DNA of 64,000 nucleotides from Isochrysis galbana (GCA_018136815.1 CM030931.1:5823515-5887514), one strand, 5' to 3'. Shown: positions 20,410 through 31,648, counted from the first letter of the stretch. Program-made: numbers and translations. The notes: generated from the sequence alone by a model not told the origin.

Positions 20410-21861
20410 TCATGCGGTGACTCTTTTTAACGCATGCAGATGTTCCAACATCTTGGCGCCAAATGCCCTCTCGTTCCACTCTAGGGCACGGGCGCGGGCA
20501 GTTGCGCCCACGCGGGCGAGCCGGTCGGGTTGTCGCAGCAAGCACAAGATCTCGTTTGCTGCCGCATTTGCCGAATCGTTAGGGGTGCCTGCCATGACGT
20601 CCGCTTGCAAGCATCCACTTTCTCCCAATAGTGCTGACGCGCCGATGGCGCCGCCCCCTTGCAGCAAGGTAGGCACGCCGAAGGCGGCCGCCTCGACCAC
20701 TGTCATTCCGTAGGCGTCATAGGCACAAGGATGCACGTTGAGCGCCGTATGCCTAAAGATGGCTGCGAGAGCCTTCGACGAGAGGAACCCTGTGAGCACA
20801 ATGGGCGAATCGGCGGTGCCTCGGCCCTCAATGTCTGCGACAGTTGCGTCGCCGCCGCCCTCTGCCTGGGCGCTTGAGATCCCCTCTGGATAGATTCCTG
20901 AGCCAGCCCGCCAGATGGTATTTCGTACGTGCTCCGCGTACTCTGGCTCGGCAGCAGCACCTGCAAGCAGCGGCACAATGCCGGCTCGTCGCAGCTCTCC
21001 TAAACGAGCCAGCCGATCCACAATTCGTGCGAAGAGAAGCGGTTGCTTCTCCGATGACAGGCGCACAACGCAGATGAGAAAACGCCTCCCGGCCTCTACG
21101 GCGGATCGGCACTCGTCAGGTAGGTACGGATCGACCGCGGTCGCCAGTGCCGACGAAGGAAGGCTGGCAAGATCGTGAATATCATCACGAAGAGCTGGGT
21201 ATATGACATGTACGCCGAGATATCGAGGTGTAGAAGCGTCTAGGGCTACTGCACTCCACTTGCATGCCATCGCTCGACCCCTGGAGCTCGACAAGATTCG
21301 ATACAGCGCCTCGCGGTCCTTCGTCGAAAGGCATAGCGCTGTGTCGGCGGCCTCGAGAGCCTCTTTCTCGCGGGCATCGTGCCAGTCAGCGTCATCGTGG
21401 TTGCTCATCCCGGCCGAGTACACGCGAAAGTTGAAATATTGTAGTGGTGGCAGCGTCGCGCCTGACGGCCACGCGGTACGCAGCTCGCGCCATGCGGCGG
21501 CGCCGGACCAGTCGATGGCGATGCATGCTTCTGGTGCAAAGGCCGCGGCATCACTAGCAGCGGCCACGCAGCCGCGCCCGAACGTACCAACAGCAGCCGC
21601 GCGGTCGAGCCGTCGCCACGTCTCCCCCGATCCGAGCTCGATGCGCCAGATGCCGAGGCGGCCAAGTGCATCGCGGCCCACTTCATCCTCCCTGATTGGC
21701 TGGTCCGCAGACTCATCTCCCACCTCGCTGGCCGGCCCACAGCACAGCACTCGTAGAGTGGCACCGTGCGAGAGTAGCGCCTTGGCGAGCGAGCGGGCGA
21801 GGATTCCATTGCCGGAGAAGGGCGAGAAGGTGAACTCATAGCTCAGCAATAGCAGACGCAT
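20410..21861 (-). CDS. GT4-family (GT-B fold) glycosyltransferase
   Basis: Single-exon 483-aa protein. The N-terminus MRLLLLSYEFTFSPFSGNG is the usual first Rossmann strand and glycine loop of retaining GT-B enzymes such as sucrose, glycogen or lipid glycosyltransferases. The C-terminal half has the donor-binding strands (FLICVVRLSSEKQPLL) and the YDAYGMTVVEAAAFGVPT block (about residue 382), the GT4 E-x7-E motif. The first acidic residue is Asp instead of Glu, a conservative change. A frame extends 7 codons upstream to 21882, but 21861 begins at the conserved strand and is preferred. Donor and acceptor are unknown; sucrose-phosphate- or glycogen-synthase-like roles are possible. No signal peptide. 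Confidence 0.82.
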   Translation of the reverse strand: MRLLLLSYEFTFSPFSGNGILARSLAKALLSHGATLRVLCCGPASEVGDESADQPIREDEVGRDALGRLGIWRIELGSGETWRRLDRAAAVGTFGRGCVAAASDAAAFAPEACIAIDWSGAAAWRELRTAWPSGATLPPLQYFNFRVYSAGMSNHDDADWHDAREKEALEAADTALCLSTKDREALYRILSSSRGRAMACKWSAVALDASTPRYLGVHVIYPALRDDIHDLASLPSSALATAVDPYLPDECRSAVEAGRRFLICVVRLSSEKQPLLFARIVDRLARLGELRRAGIVPLLAGAAAEPEYAEHVRNTIWRAGSGIYPEGISSAQAEGGGDATVADIEGRGTADSPIVLTGFLSSKALAAIFRHTALNVHPCAYDAYGMTVVEAAAFGVPTLLQGGGAIGASALLGESGCLQADVMAGTPNDSANAAANEILCLLRQPDRLARVGATARARALEWNERAFGAKMLEHLHALKRVTA

Positions 21862-22239
21862 CGGTGAGACTCGCCGCCACACCGCCGGCAGAGCGGGGGA
21901 GTAGAGGAAGAGAGTGAAGCAGGTGGGGAGTCACTCCGAGGAGCGCCGCTCGCGGGTACACGGTTAGTTTATTCGTGGGAGACCGAGCTATCGCTATCGT
22001 CCGGTATGATTCAGTTTTATTAAGTCAACTCCTTACTGCCGGGCCGAAGCAGCACCGAAATAGGTGCTTCACTACAACTGTTTTGTACGGTGGCTCACGG
22101 GGGGGAGGCTTTTACGAGAAATGTTGGACTCAAGTTTTTAAAAAGCGAGGTGATTTTCGGCCGAGGTGTCGCTCCCCCCCCCCCCCCCCCTTCCCTCTGC
22201 CTTGGGTCCAAGCCTCGGTGCTCGTGCTCGCGCGATGGC
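21862..22239. other. Intergenic with poly-C
   Basis: Contains a C-run at about 22176-22190 and an ordinary flank; no gene recognised. Confidence 0.4.
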
Positions 22240-23094
22240 ACGGGGGGTGGGGGTGGAGGGTGGAGGGGACAGAGGAGTACGAGTACGATGCTGACGACTT
22301 GGATGACGAGGAGCGGATGCAACTCCCGTCCGAAGACGAGGCGGACTGCCTCCTCGCCGACTCCGCCGCCGACGACGACTCGACGAGCGAGGAGGAGGAG
22401 GAGAGGGTGGCGAGTGCAGTGGGCGAGGAGGGAGATGACAGATGAGGTGTCCTGCGGCGGAGTCGCTGGCGGCGAGGCAAATGAAGGGCAGGAGGGGAAA
22501 GGGTCGCGTCCCGAGAGTGAGGGCGCTGAGGAGGGAGGCGAGATGGCTCACTCCTGCTGCGCGGTGCCTCCAGAGGTGCTGGTGCTGGCACGCGCCATGG
22601 AGATGGAGGGTATGAATCCTCGGGAGCGGGAGGTGGCTCAGCTCAAGAAGAAGCCCGAGCTGCAATTCCACCTGCGTGCGCGCGGGCTTTCAGCTTTCAG
22701 CAGCTGCGCACAAAAACAAGGCGGAGCACGCGAGCACGCGGCAGCGCTTGTGCAAGCCTTGCAAGATGCGGTGCCAGTCGATGCGTCCTTTCTCCACAGC
22801 CACGTGCTCCATGAGGCACGAGAAGGGCAGGAGCGAGCGTGGCGAGAGACGGAGCGCAGGTCGGAGGGGTTGGAGGAATGGGGCGCTCCGACGGCCCGAA
22901 AAAGAAGGAGAGGAAGGAGTGGAAGTGGGAGGCCGTCGACCACTCCAAGATCGCAAGGCCAGAGTATGCCGGTGCGGACACGGCCTTCACTCCCAGTGAA
23001 GCCGTGGGCCTGCGTTCCTCCTGTCACCCTTTCAGGTGGAACGCGACTTTGTGCCTTGGGAGGCCTGCTCTCCCTCACACCCATGAAGGCCTGA
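22240..23094 (+). CDS. Possible split gene with acidic segment (unassigned)
   Basis: Two coding-like stretches lie in different frames on the plus strand. 22260-22445 encodes an Asp/Glu-rich chain beginning TEEYEYDADDLDDEERMQL. 22560-22690 encodes a balanced helical segment (VLVLARAMEMEGMNPREREV). A spliced acidic nuclear protein would explain both, but I could not define splice borders or a family, and the far 3' part looks noncoding. Start and end are the limits of the suspicious region and not a gene model. Confidence 0.25.
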   Translation, partial: TGGGGGGWRGQRSTSTMLTTWMTRSGCNSRPKTRRTASSPTPPPTTTRRARRRRRGWRVQWARREMTDEVSCGGVAGGEANEGQEGKGSRPESEGAEEGGEMAHSCCAVPPEVLVLARAMEMEGMNPREREVAQLKKKPELQFHLRARGLSAFSSCAQKQGGAREHAAALVQALQDAVPVDASFLHSHVLHEAREGQERAWRETERRSEGLEEWGAPTARKRRRGRSGSGRPSTTPRSQGQSMPVRTRPSLPVKPWACVPPVTLSGGTRLCALGGLLSLTPMKA

Positions 23095-23974
23095 AGGTTA
23101 GCATGTTCGCACCACGCACCACGCCACTCCCTGATAGAATGCCAGATGCCAGAGGCCAGAGGATAGGCAGAATAGATGGAAGGAAAGAGGGCGGTTTGAA
23201 CACTTGATTTCTCCTTCATCATCCCGTGTTCAATCATTGTTGAAGGTCCTTGTCCTTAGTCGTTAGGATAGGAGAAGCGAGAAGCGAGGCGAGCTGGCGA
23301 GCTCTGAGCTCAGCTGCCGCCCATCGATTTTAAATAGAAGTACAAGTGTCTCCCCCCCGGTTTCTGTGGGGCTGTGGGGCACGCCCTGAACCCTAGCTTG
23401 ACCTCAACGTCGAGCTCGTGTTCGAAATGAACACACACAACGGAACATAACGGACGATGATGGAGTGAGAATCGGATTGACGAAATCATAAGAGTACGCA
23501 GTAAGAATCTCCGCCCTTGTTCTCACTGTCACCGTGTCGCCAGCGGCGCCACTCTTCCCACCTTTCTCTCCACTCCTCCCGACGAGCCGACGAGATATCG
23601 TCTGCCACCTTTCTCCTTACAGAAGCTCGGTCGCCAGCGGCGCCACTCTTCCCTCCTTCTCTCCACGACTCCCGACGAGAGATGGGGGGAAGGGGTACAC
23701 CGGAGGAGGGCACTTCTCGGGAGGTGGAATCTCCGCAGTGAGCTCGCATTGCGAGATCCAAGATCCCTTCTCGCCGCCCGACGAATGTGGGTGGAAATCT
23801 CCTTTGAATGAGGCGGTTCCGGAGCATCCGACAGACCCACGGCGGAGACAAACCGCCTTCCACACCGTGTTAGAGATATCTTGTGGAAGGGGTGATTTCT
23901 TCTAGCACTGCGACGGGGAATCTGGTGAGAGAGGGAGAGAGAGGGGGGGGGAGGGAGGGAGGGAGGGAGGGAGG

Positions 23975-24015
<41 letters not shown>

Positions 24016-24466
24016 AGTGAGAGAGGGGGTGAGGAGAGAGAGGGAGGAGGGAAAGAGAGAGAGAGAGAGAGGGTCGAGAGCGAGATAATAGTCTCCCGGG
24101 AGCGCAGGAGAGGGAGAGGGGCGGGGGGGGCGGGGGGGGATTCTCCTCCCAAAATTTTGAGATTCCAGAGTCGAGAGAGAGACGGCAGTGTGCAGAACGC
24201 CCAAGGCAAAGTGGACGAAAGAGTGTGTGTGGTGTACAAGAGCGGGGGGGGGGGGGGGGGGCGTCGAGGGGGGAATAACTGGGTCGTGGAGAGGTTAGCT
24301 AGGAGGAGGAGAGGACAGAGAGAGAGAGAGTCTCGGAGGACGAGGAGAAGTTGCAGGAGGGGACGACGAGAAGAAAGACAGAGAAGAGAGAGGAGCCGAG
24401 GGAGTTGAGGGAATCAGAGGGAGGAGATCAAGCGGGTCGGCAGTGTGCGAGAAAGCGGGGGGAGAG
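23095..24466. repeat. Repeat-rich intergenic region
   Basis: A direct repeat of TCGCCAGCGGCGCCACTCTTCC occurs at about 23536 and 23632 with shared flanks (CTCTCCAC, CTCCCGACGA). 23930-24070 is GA/GGGA simple repeat, 24120-24140 and 24244-24260 are G-runs, and 24300-24420 is purine-rich. No gene; the right end is the 5' flank of the membrane-protein gene. Confidence 0.6.
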
Positions 24467-25778
24467 ATGGAGGGAGAGAGCGGGAGAGCGGGAGATCCTG
24501 CGGCCATGAGCCTCGAGCTCTCAGCCAGCGAAGCTGTCCTCATCGTCAGCCTCGTCGTCCTCTCGCCGCTCGCCTCGCTCGTCTTTGCGAGATTCGCAGC
24601 CAACAACCAGAATGCCTACCTCAAGCTAGCAGTGCAGGCGTGGCACGCGGTCTTCTTCGCCGCCGCCATCCCTGGCATCCTCTTCATTGCCGCATTCCCG
24701 CACTCTCGTGACTACTGGAAACTTGCCTTCAATTGTCTCGCGCAGCTGCTCTCCATCACGGGCCTACTGGAGACGTGGCAGTTCAGGTATTCGATGCCGC
24801 GCATGCTGATGCTCAAGGAGACCAATAGAGCCTTCATTATGCGCTGCGTCGAGGCGTACGCCTGCGCGATCGTGCTCGTAACGATCATGCTTGGCATCTA
24901 CATTAACAAGGGGAGCATCGTGCTGGTGGTGTACCGCTCTGTGACGGTGGCCGTCATTGGCACCGAAACGCTTGTATATGCCTGGTGAGAGTGTGCTCGC
25001 CCTGTTGGACCGCTGCGGAGCGTTGGTGCACGCTCTGACCGTCCAAAATTCGCTCGTAGGGCCCTTGGCTCGCTGGTCAAGGCAAACGAGCAGCTAGGCC
25101 ATACGCGGATCTACTACCAGTCAAGCATCGTGGCCCGTGTCTTCATCATTGTTGCGCTAATCATGCGCTTCACGGGTGAGGGGCAGTAACCTGCATGTGC
25201 CTGTAATCATGGCGCACGAGTGCATCTCTCATTATCCAGCCACGTTTTGATGCTCAGGTGACGCCAATAATGTTCTAATTATGGCGATGGAAACATTGGC
25301 CGCAGTATTTGCCACCATGCCCATCTTGTTGTCCAATGCCATTATGGAGCGCGGTACGGTGCTCTTCGGCTTCTTCCGAGGAAGTCAGCGTGATTCGCTT
25401 CCGAACAACACGGCGGCACTTGGGTCCTTATCATTGGCCGACCGTGCTACGAGCAACTTGCCAATGTCGTCGAGGGACCGTTGGGACCTGGTGTGCAGCT
25501 CGCTCGACAGATTACGCGAACTAGAGCGGGTCGCACCTCCGAGTGCGCCAAAAGTGCACCAACCGATGGGCTCTGTGCGATCTGCCTCCAGTTTCCGAAT
25601 CAGCTCAAGCACTCGAATGTCCGTGGTGCTGCCCGAGGAAACGACAACCCAGTCAGTTCGATCCATATTTGCCGAACCCTCGGACAAGACACTAGAGGAG
25701 CCATCAACCAAGGCTATCAGCTCGTCCCTCAGGATGGCATTGGCCTCCCATAAAGCAAAAGGGATTCAGAGGCCATAA
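24467..25778 (+). CDS. Multipass membrane protein, three exons, family not recognised
   Basis: Exons 24467-24984, 25060-25175 and 25258-25778 (GT-AG) join in frame (YAW|ALGSL and RFTG|DANN). After a short polar N-terminus come about six hydrophobic helices: the segments around AVLIVSLVVLSPLASLVFA, AVFFAAAIPGILFIAAF, AFNCLAQLLSITGLLE, ACAIVLVTIMLGIYI, ARVFIIVALIMRF and LAAVFATMPILLSNAI. The C-terminal 150 residues are Ser/Thr/Arg-rich and probably cytosolic. First ATG 24467; a second at 24506 sits closer to the first helix. Location in an endomembrane or plasma membrane is inferred. The layout (several TMs, basic loops, regulatory tail) fits a transporter or receptor, but I name no function. 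Confidence 0.7.
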
Positions 25779-26678
25779 GCAGCCAGGGTGGCCGTCCCAT
25801 GTGTCATGATAGGCACTACCTAGCCAAAGCAGCCGCAGCTTTAGGCCAGCATGTAAAGTGAAAAAAAATATTGACATACGTAAAAAAGTATGAGTACCCC
25901 CCACGAGCCAGACCGGTGGTTCCAACCCTCACCCCAATAGACCAGCGGTTCCCCGTTTCTACCCACCATGCTTCGTTTTTAAAAATTTTATCCCTTTTTC
26001 TCCCCGTTCTGCGTTTCCTTCCATCTCGGCAGCGACAGCGGACGATTTCTCCCCCTCCTCCCGCCGTGTCCCCTCTCTCTTTCGCTCCACACCTCTTGTA
26101 GCACCATGCCACACCGCAGCGAGCCCCTGCCCAACCGCCCCTCTGCCCGTTAGCGGGCTCTCGAGGCCGAGATCGCGCCCCAACGTCTTGAGATCGCGCA
26201 GTTCAAGGATCAAGGATGAGTTGCAGCGGGCCCTCTACACGCGGTAACCATAACCATGCGGAGATGGAGATGCGGAGATTGTGGCTAAGAAGGTGGCGGA
26301 CACATTGGCGAAGAAGGAGATGGAGGACAAGAAGAAGAAGAAGAAGGCTCGTAGGAGGAAGAAGCTGAAGGGCAAGAATGCGTGGATAGCCGCCATCGTG
26401 GAGCTTGCGAAGCACCTGCGAGATCGATATCAATATCAACTTGAAGATCTTCCGCCCCACTCTCTACACACGCGGTAACCCCCAGCTACGCGGGCTGAGT
26501 TTTCATCTTCTTCGTCTTTTTCTCACATCCATCTTCCTCAATGTCGTTCTGCTGACAGGCGACGATGTCGCTTGGCTGATCTTGGGTGGCAAGATCCGTG
26601 ATGCGTGCAAGGACGGCCTTCTTGTTCTGCATGTAGAGTTTGCCAGCTGCTCGGCGCAGTTGCACCATGGGATTCGTT
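25779..26678. other. Intergenic; lysine-rich frame and duplicated TCTACAC.CGCGGTAACC
   Basis: TCTACACGCGGTAACC occurs at about 26233 and again, with CACACGCGGTAACC, at about 26464. Between them a plus frame (26281-26478) reads a K/R-rich chain starting MAKKVADTLAKKEMEDKK with no known domain. The right part adjoins the gypsy fragment. Confidence 0.35.
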
Positions 26679-27350
26679 TCAGAGTACGCGACCGCCGTGA
26701 TGTATTCCATGCAGAGCCGCAACCGGCGCGATGGGAAGAAGAAGGCCTGGAGCGTCCGACGCACAGTTCTCGTTCTTCTCTTCTCCTCCCACAGGCCCGG
26801 AGTCCTCGTTGGCGGTGGTGGTGGTGGTCCAGCGCATCAGACGCGACGCCGGCCCACCCTGGACGGTGTCCTTCATGGTGTGCAACCAACGGAGAGCTTG
26901 GTGATCGATGACGAGGCGGAAGTGCCGGCCCCAAAGGTACGGTCGCCAAGTGCGAATGCTTTCCAAGGCAGCAAGAAGCTCCACCTCGGTGGTGGTCCAA
27001 TGACGCTCCGCGGCGGTGAGGCGGCGACCGTAATACGCAACGACATGCTCGTGTCCGTGGTCGTCAACCTGCGACAGGATTCCGCCGATACCCAGGGTAC
27101 TGGCCGCGTCCGTTTTGACGATGAACTCCTTGTCGTGACGAGGCGCAGCTAACACTGGCGTAGACGTGATGAGCTCGATGAGGCGACGGATCGCTGTCTG
27201 GCACTCAGGCGACTGAGAGACGGTAGCCACGTCGACGCCCGTACGAGTAAGGTCGGTGAGAGGGGCCGCGACGTGCGCGAAGCCCTTGATGAACCGACGG
27301 TACGGATGACGACTGACGACAAGACGTCGGATCCAACGATGCTGCGACAC
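26679..27350 (-). mobile_element. Ty3/gypsy retrotransposon fragment (RT C-terminus and RNase H)
   Basis: A 223-aa open frame runs from the end of the RT thumb (YRRFIKGFAHVAAPLTDLT) through the connection (FIVKTDAASTLGIGGILSQ) to RNase H (VAYYGRRLTAAERHWTTTEV, then LRWL). This order is diagnostic of Ty3/gypsy pol. Upstream RT and downstream integrase are missing, so it is an inactive fragment with a still-open frame. Confidence 0.9.
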
Positions 27351-28028
27351 CGACTCACGAACACACTAGAATCATTCACCCAAACCAAGCAAAACATGAA
27401 ATAACCGAGACCCCACACCGCCGGTAACTCAAACACGTCGCGAGAGACAGAGAGAGAGAGCGAGAGAGAGAGAGAATCCGCAGCGACGGTCGGAGCGTGT
27501 CTTCGCTTTGGATTTTCCCACCAAGGCGGAAAGTCGAAGAGGAACGTTATGTCGCGCAACCACGGCGATCACATTGGATACAGATCGCAGCGAGGTATCC
27601 TTGCAATCGAAGAAATCTTGCTGTTGAGCGTGGACCTTCTAGACGTTTCTATCGAGCAACCCCGAGTAGCAACCAAGGGAGGAGAAAACCAAAAACCAAC
27701 GGGACCAAGGGCTTCCATGCAACTTGCATCAAGGGGAAAGATAACCCAAAACCAAAGCAGCGAATCTAAATCAATCTCCAAGGGGAGATGGCAAACCAAG
27801 GACCAAGGAGAAAGATTCCCTCACCCAAGCAGCGAACCTAAATCGATCTCCGAGGGGAGATGGCAAACCAAACCTGATTGCCCCCAGAAGCAGGTAAAGA
27901 AACGCGGGGAGATAGCGAATTAAACCTTTCGCGAGGCGCCTGGGAGGAAGAAAGGTGGGGAAACTTCCCTTCTCTTCGAGAGAAAGAGGGAGGGCGCTCC
28001 AGAACCCTAGATCCTAGGCGTCCACGCG
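27351..28028. repeat. Retroelement-associated DNA with tandem 73-bp-spaced repeat
   Basis: AAGCAGCGAA.CTAAATC.AT (27753 and 27826) and the following GGGGAGATGGCAAACCAA are tandem copies. A short GAGA run lies at 27449-27475. Probably leader or LTR-proximal sequence of the gypsy element, by position only. Confidence 0.45.
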
Positions 28029-28125
28029 AAGTTTTTGACCGAGAACGAGAACGAGAGAATTATAACGATAAATACCGAACGAAGAGAAGAGAGAAGCCTA
28101 ACGAGCGTCGATTCGCGAATGCGAC
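28029..28125 (-). repeat. LTR-like repeat copy (inverted partner at 39103-39196)
   Basis: Its reverse complement, starting GTCGCATTCGCGAATCGAC and running through CTCGTTAGGCTTC and CGGTATTTATCGTTATAATT to CTCGTTCTCGG, is nearly identical to 39103-39196. Such a match 11 kb apart in opposite orientation fits two insertions of one element. Confidence 0.7.
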
Positions 28126-28227
28126 AATGTTGCTCTACACTTGACCTAGCGAGCTAAACGATCCGCAAAATCTACACCATCTCGAGGATTGGTGTAGGGT
28201 AGCTTGTCACATCGGGAACTATCTACA

Positions 28228-29648
28228 TTATGGGGCCAGGGCGTCCCATGGAAGGGGCCCCATATATATGGAGTCAGGGCACCTGGAAATAATGGGAGCA
28301 AGTTCAGGGCAACCTAGTGGATAGCTTATTGCTCTCCGGAACGGGTTCCGCTCCAAGCGCTTCGTTCTAAGCCCAGCATCATGGCAGCCGTATGGATCTG
28401 CCTCGAATGGCCGTGCCGATCGCGTCCTCTCGCCCTCTTGAACTGCAGGTGTGAGGCCCGGTGGATCAACGCCAACGAAATGGAAGCGGTCCTCGGGGAA
28501 ACGGACCTGCTCAAGAGGAGGTGCAGTACAACGGTTGCTCATCCAATAGATGGTCCCCAATGGAACACTCACGTTTTGAAGGAGAAAGAGCACAAATGCA
28601 CGCAGTGAAGCGAGCGTGCGGGCACACGTCTACGAATGTGGCGAACATATTTCAAATGCTCCATGAAGTGAGGAAAATACACAGCCTTACCGCTCGACGG
28701 TGGAGCTCCGAGAAGCGCCGCTGTTTGAAGTCAAATGAGACCACGGTGACCTTGACGGGATATCGGCCGGTCAACTCATGAAAGCGGCACAGCGAGAACA
28801 AGAGGTTCTCAAAAGAGTCTCTAGCCTGATGGCATCGGATGGCCATGGAGCTCAGTACTCTGTTAAACCACAAGATTCGGGGTGAGCGCAATGGCGTTCA
28901 GTTGAGCTTACTTGTTCCTCCACATGGGCCCTCTCCCGAGCCTCTGCATGTCCAAACCAGCCACTTGCCTCTGCCGCCTCCCAATACGCGCTGCCTTCAG
29001 AACGGGGACCAGCAGAGGCCCGCGTCTGACCTCCGGAGAAGAGAAGGAGGGATTGCTTGTCGGCGGCGGCAAGCTTGACGCCTTGCTGGATATGTGCAAG
29101 CATCGTCGCCAATTGACCTGAAAGTTGGATGCGCAGTAGCTGGTGAGCGCGCCGGCCGGTCATATGGCTGTGCTCACCATTGCCCCACAGGCCTGAGGAG
29201 GGCGAGCCAGCTCACCTCGCTGGAATGGCTCTAGGAACCATGAGGCTTCCTGCTGCAAGCGGCCATTCCCACGGTCGCTCGCCGTGTAGACGGCGTGCCC
29301 AGCGACGACGATCAGGTGCTCAGCATTGCGCAGCGCGAGCGGCACCGGCGGGAGCAGCTCGTCCACACCACTCAGCGAGGGCACGCCCGCGAGCGCCGAC
29401 GCACGATCAGGCTGAGCTGTGGCCTCCTTCTCTCTCAGCAGCGCTGGCAGAAGCAGCATCGCGGCAGCTGCCAAGCACGAGGTGAGCGCGACGTGCCGCC
29501 GTCGCCACGTGCGACGCCAGCAGCCGCCGCCCGTCTCGACGCCCAACATCTTTCCGCCTAGCGCGACACGCCCCCCCCCCTCCCCCCCCTCTCTCTCTCC
29601 GCCCTCCACGCGCGCGCGGCAGCCCGCCCGCCGCACCGCCACACCCAT
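28228..29648 (-). CDS. DUF218 (YdcF/ElyC-like) family protein with N-terminal membrane anchor
   Basis: Four exons (minus): 29648-29216, 29117-28912, 28825-28691, 28506-28228, all GT-AG and in frame; 350 aa. Residues about 50-70 form a hydrophobic helix ([19 protein letters not shown]). The DUF218 core starts at [15 protein letters not shown] (about 110), continues with [10 protein letters not shown] in exon 2 and [20 protein letters not shown] in exon 3, and ends with [25 protein letters not shown] and CPELAPII in exon 4. This is the eukaryotic branch seen in fungi and algae. Bacterial relatives (SanA, ElyC, YdcF) act in envelope integrity or bind S-adenosylmethionine; the eukaryotic function is unknown. 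The first ATG was used; a later Met (codon 34) is possible. Confidence 0.85.
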
Positions 29649-29689
29649 CTAACGAACGATTCACCACAGGACTCCTAGATTCCTAGTAG

Positions 29690-30130
29690 TAGTAGAACAT
29701 CTGTGAACTATCGCTTCCAGGCGACAGAGGCCGTCGGGGGCGGCGAATGTCCAGAGGTCGTTGACGTCTTCGGCGGGCAGCCAGCCTTGGGCTCGGAGTT
29801 CGGTGGCTAGGCGGTCTTGCCATTCGCGGCCGGCGGGTTCCTCGCCCCACAGAGAGCTGGCACATTCGACGCATAGCGGGGAGCCGTCGTCGGCGGTCAG
29901 GTGGCTGAGCGTGGTCGGTAGGGCGAGATAGGTGAGGGGACGTTCTTGACGCAGGCCGTTCATGTAGGCGTTGGGCACGTCGGCTTTGGCCAGGTCGTGA
30001 TCGCGGACGGCGGCGTCGGCGAGCGTGGCCTTGATGCACAGGTCGTCGGCCATGGAGGAGAAGGTAACGATGTGGCTCGTGGACGGGTCGCCGGCACGTT
30101 CGAGGAGGACGCGTTGTCGGCCGCCGGCTC
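29690..30130 (-). mobile_element. Ty1/copia reverse-transcriptase fragment
   Basis: The minus frame has copia RT landmarks in order: ATLADAAVRDHDLAKADVPN followed by AYMNG (the xDVxxAYLNG block), YLALPTTL, then a LWGEEPAGREWQDRLATEL stretch equal to the usual YGLKQAPRxW segment. The catalytic YVDD region is not reached. It abuts the start of the DUF218 gene and may overlap its promoter. Confidence 0.8.
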
Positions 30131-30250
30131 CGAGCCTCGCGGGCCGAGGGAACAAAAAAGGAACCGCTGGGGTTTCACGGAAGGAGGGAAGGAAGGGATC
30201 CCGGCTGGAGCTGCATGCGAGGGAACCGGGGGAGAGGGGCGGAAGGGGAG

Positions 30251-30326
30251 ACACGCTCTAAGAATAGAGTGTGTCTGGGACGCTCCTCTTTGCATGTGAG
30301 GAGGCGCGCTCTAAGAATAGAGCGCG
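30251..30326. repeat. Two hairpins with conserved AGAA loop and covarying stems
   Basis: ACACGCTCTA-AGAA-TAGAGTGTGT (30251-30274) and CGCGCTCTA-AGAA-TAGAGCGCG (30305-30326) share the loop and upper stem, while the lower stem differs by paired changes. The spacer is about 30 bp. Confidence 0.75.
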
Positions 30327-30344
30327 TCGCATGGGGTGTTCCCC

Positions 30345-30707
30345 CTACCCGCAACAAGGTGCTTCTGCTTCCATCGCATCGCGTCGACCATGGGCGATCT
30401 CCACGAGGCGCCTCGGTGTATCCAACGATATTTTTGAGTTCAGTAATGTCAGTCCTCGGAGGTGGTGGCCTGTAGCCTGAAAATATGTTCTATGTTCTAT
30501 TTTTAGTCGTTCAGCTAGTTCCGTTAGTTTGCGGCTCGGTTTTAGTTCGTTGTCATCGGTGGCCTCGAAGATCGGGCGGAATTCGTTGAGATCGATACTT
30601 TTTTCGGCTGGCGCCCGTTGTCCACCTTTGCTCTTCTTGAGACGTCCGTGTTGTTGCCGTGTAATGCCGCTTTGCAGAGTGTGGTGAATCTCTCGATCAT
30701 TCTTCAT
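30345..30707 (-). pseudogene. Retroposon ORF2 C-terminal fragment
   Basis: The 120-aa frame contains KSIDLNEFRPIFEATDDNEL and a following L.P...L..LAERLKI, aligning with KKRIDMNDLRPIFNRND and the final helix of the 449-aa ORF2 (62163-63512). The zinc knuckle is absent. It is a decayed tail. Confidence 0.7.
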
Positions 30708-31199
30708 ACTACGTGGTCACTGTTGAATTTAGCGTTGTCGTAGTGAATCCTATAAAAGCCAGGCCCCCCTCGCAAGCCCCCGGCTCCCGTTAGCCGTTAG
30801 AACTCCCCACAAGCTCATTGGGGTGAAAAAACCCCAGTTAGTCGCCAATGTAACATGTACATTGACATTGAATGATGAATGAAGACTTACCAGGGAAAAG
30901 CACCCGGGGGGGGGAGGGGGAGCGAGCCTTTGCAGCTTCCCGTTGAGAATAAAAGGCCCTTGGGGCTGGCAAGCCTGCCCGAGCGATCCTCCGCAGAATA
31001 AACGACGGCGCCCGGGGAACCATACCTTGAGAGGGCATCCCCGGGCGAACTTGCGCCGCTCCCTCCGCCTGTCGCGAGCCCTTCACTCCGCCCGTTTACT
31101 AGAGTAAACGGGATTCGGTTATCATTGAATCCCCGGTTCGGGGACCGACGGATTCCGCACTCCCACACTGCACTCTCTCTCTTCGCCCTCTCCTGCGGC
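30708..31199. other. Intergenic, nothing recognised
   Basis: G-run at about 30906-30918. An inverted AT-rich pair CCGTTTACT/AGTAAACGG lies at 31090-31109. No gene. Confidence 0.45.
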
Positions 31200-31648
31200 G
31201 CGCGCGTGCCCATGGCGCGCGCCTTGACCTGCTCTGAGAGGTCTTGAGGGGGCTCCCAGAGGGCCAACCAGGCAGCTCAGGGGGCAATGGAGACTGGGGC
31301 TCAGCCCCTGGCTTCTTCTGCCTCTCTAGCGCGTGCCTCGCTGGCCTTGGGTGCCCGCCACAGTCCCCTGTCTGCCTGTCTTCCTGGCAGGGCCTGGTGA
31401 CCAGGAGGGGGGGAAGGGGAAGGTCAGTGCGAGTGTAGGCCCATGCGGGCCCGGGGAGTGCGAGTCCTGTGTCCTGACCCGCGCCCCCTGGGGGTCTGGG
31501 TCAGGGTGTTGGTTGCTCAGCCCATGCCAGGAGGCAGGGCATGAGAGTGACTGACGGCCCCCCCCAGGAGGGGAGTTAGTGCCCGGTGACCGGTGAAGGG
31601 GGCGCAGAGCGCCCCCATCCCCCATTGACCCCCACTTAAAAAAGTAGG
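31200..31648 (-). mobile_element. Hairpin-headed GC-rich repeat, long copy
   Basis: Minus-oriented; starts at CCTACTT-TTTT-AAGTGGG (31631-31648), then GGTCAATGGGGG. The body matches 51845-52261 throughout: TGCTC(T)GAGAGGTC, GGCTCAGCCCCTGGC, CTCGCTGGCC and GTGACCAGGAGGGGGGG. It defines, with 51845-52261, a family unit of about 420-450 bp. Confidence 0.75.

Noticed and set aside
22240..23094. A confident gene model for the acidic region
   Set aside because: No splice borders join the two coding-like pieces in frame to a recognised family.
31120..31160. tRNA-like CCCCGGTTCGGGGA segment
   Set aside because: No acceptor stem or anticodon arm at the right distance.
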